Source: Clostridiales bacterium
GTDB lineage: Bacteria > Bacillota > Clostridia > Oscillospirales > Oscillospiraceae
Assembly (NCBI GenBank): GCA_029268065.1
Contig: JAJUHC010000016.1
Coordinates: 1 to 64,000 of the forward strand
DNA: 64,000 bases
Direction of reading: 5' to 3'
Below, one piece after another: positions 63,144 to 64,000 of the stretch. Both the position numbers and the translations under genes were made by a program. Positions within the stretch are counted from its first letter, which is position 1, and every line of letters begins with the position of its first letter. Under the pieces are notes generated by a model, which was given only the letters and a program-made list of their open reading frames with translations, searched no databases and was not told the DNA's origin.

Positions 63144-64000
63144 TTATTGCTCAATCAGCTCCTGAAGCTTTTTCTCAGGCTTTATTCCAAGCTCCTTCTC
63201 AAGGAAATCGGCGTAGGTCTTAAAATGCCTTATTGCGCTGCCCTTGTTTCCGCTTTCCCTGTAAAGTATGAGCAGAAGCTCGGAAATCTCCTCCAGATAA
63301 GGGTTCGCGTTGTAGGCCTTGAGCAAAACCCTCTCCGCTTTATCGTACAGCTTCTCCCCTATGTAGCTCTTTGAAAGCTCGAGGACGCACTGGTCGTAGA
63401 GCCTGGACAGTCTTTCGCTTTCAAAATCCGACCAGGGATAGAATTCTCCCTCCAGGTAGGAAGCCGTGTAAAGCTCCTCCATTTCCTCAAGCGCTTTGCT
63501 TCTGTTGCCGCCGCTTTTCTCAAAAAGCTCGCAAAATCGCTCCACGTCCCAGTCGACAGAGCCGCACTTCAGAGAATAGCTGCTGTTCATGCTAATCAGA
63601 TCGCCGTCGATTCCATACGCGTTAAGCGCTTTTCGGATGTAATAGCTGCTGTTGTAAAGCTGCTTGACCGCTTTCTCCGGATCGTCCTCCGGCCACAGCC
63701 TGTCCAAAAGCTCGTCCTTTGAAATACTCCGTCCGTGATTTTGAAGCAGATACGCGAAGAGCTCCCTGGCTTTCTCTATCCGCCATTTTATCGGCTCCTG
63801 CCCTTCCCAGCCCATCCGGAACCTTCCAAAGCACCGTATCTGGAGCTTTGAACCACGCCGCTCTCTTCTGAGAGGGGATTTTCCCCTCAAACGCTCGACA
63901 GTTTTCTCCAGGCGCTCTTCCGTAATCGGCTTCAGCAGATAATCCATGGCGTGAAGCTCGAATGCCTCGACCGCATACTGGTCGTAGGCCGTCACGAAAA
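63144..64000 (-). CDS. SARP-type response regulator (receiver-wHTH-BTAD), 5' end outside window
   Basis: The open frame runs to the window edge, so the start and most of the receiver are missing. What is visible: the receiver end [30 protein letters not shown]-like with the normal Thr and Lys, a winged-helix DNA-binding domain ([34 protein letters not shown]) and a bacterial transcriptional activator domain with TPR-like helices ([27 protein letters not shown]). It resembles the SARP/BTAD regulators of Clostridia. It is a good candidate to control the SLH locus next to it. Confidence 0.85.
   Translation of the reverse strand, partial: FVTAYDQYAVEAFELHAMDYLLKPITEERLEKTVERLRGKSPLRRERRGSKLQIRCFGRFRMGWEGQEPIKWRIEKARELFAYLLQNHGRSISKDELLDRLWPEDDPEKAVKQLYNSSYYIRKALNAYGIDGDLISMNSSYSLKCGSVDWDVERFCELFEKSGGNRSKALEEMEELYTASYLEGEFYPWSDFESERLSRLYDQCVLELSKSYIGEKLYDKAERVLLKAYNANPYLEEISELLLILYRESGNKGSAIRHFKTYADFLEKELGIKPEKKLQELIEQ

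Overview
The window is about 50% GC chromosomal DNA from an endospore-forming member of the Clostridia (Firmicutes). The evidence is a set of sporulation and germination genes (cwlD, spoVAD, spoVAE, a spoIIM-like gene, a SpoIID-family gene, sigH, and a DUF421-DUF4363 pair), LL-diaminopimelate aminotransferase (dapL), an RNase M5-type TOPRIM protein, clostridial families of unknown function (DUF3048, DUF4364, DUF6514, TIGR04086), strong GGAGG ribosome sites and many TTG/GTG starts. The lineage resembles the uncultured Oscillospiraceae/Ruminococcaceae-like groups, but the sequence alone does not fix it. I found no rRNA, tRNA, CRISPR array, prophage or insertion sequence, so this is mostly core genome with one accessory-looking surface-protein locus at the right end.

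Layout. 1-9 kb: a clipped Cys-rich mini-protein, GTP-type PEP carboxykinase, rsmA, a PlsC-like acyltransferase, a DUF6873-like protein, the cwlD-radA pair, a DUF3048 lipoprotein and DUF4364. 9-14.8 kb: dapF-dapL-glmS leftward, the DUF421-DUF4363 pair rightward, nrdR leftward with a probable NrdR box in its own promoter. 14.9-30.7 kb: DUF6514, then comEC-holA-RNase M5-like; mltG-U32 peptidase-alaS-HIT; a WecG/TagA glycosyltransferase, tmk, DJ-1 and 5-FCL chain; guaB; an 8-oxoG glycosylase. 30.8-43 kb: spoVAD-spoVAE, trmK-Nif3, DUF1858, a zinc ribbon protein, sigH, glmM, ruvCAB, a spoIIM-like gene with xerD, TIGR04086, and a CheY-CheX fusion with a separate CheX, then yajC. 43-50 kb: SpoIID-queA-tgt leftward and, divergently, a lysine riboswitch in front of asd-dapA-dapB. 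50-54.9 kb: an AraC regulator, a GNAT enzyme, the radical SAM/TIGR03915 DNA-repair pair and a zinc-ribbon membrane protein. 55-64 kb: a 2489-residue S-layer-anchored mosaic protein, a small degenerate receiver directly upstream of it, and a SARP-type response regulator cut by the window edge.

How the genes fit together. asd, dapA, dapB, dapL and dapF cover aspartyl phosphate to meso-diaminopimelate; only the asd-dapA-dapB arm carries a visible lysine riboswitch. glmS, glmM, mltG, cwlD and the SpoIID protein serve peptidoglycan supply and remodelling. sigH, spoVAD/E, cwlD and spoIIM serve sporulation, and cwlD and spoVAD each have a sigma-G-like promoter. queA-tgt, trmK, the U32 protein and rsmA modify RNA. 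The least ordinary material is the right-end locus: a receiver domain that has lost its phosphorylation Asp, Thr and Lys, apparently related to the receiver of the neighbouring SARP regulator and placed in the transcription unit of a giant SLH surface protein. Other points are a thymidylate kinase that appears to start at CTG and several tiny cysteine-rich genes missed by the ORF track.
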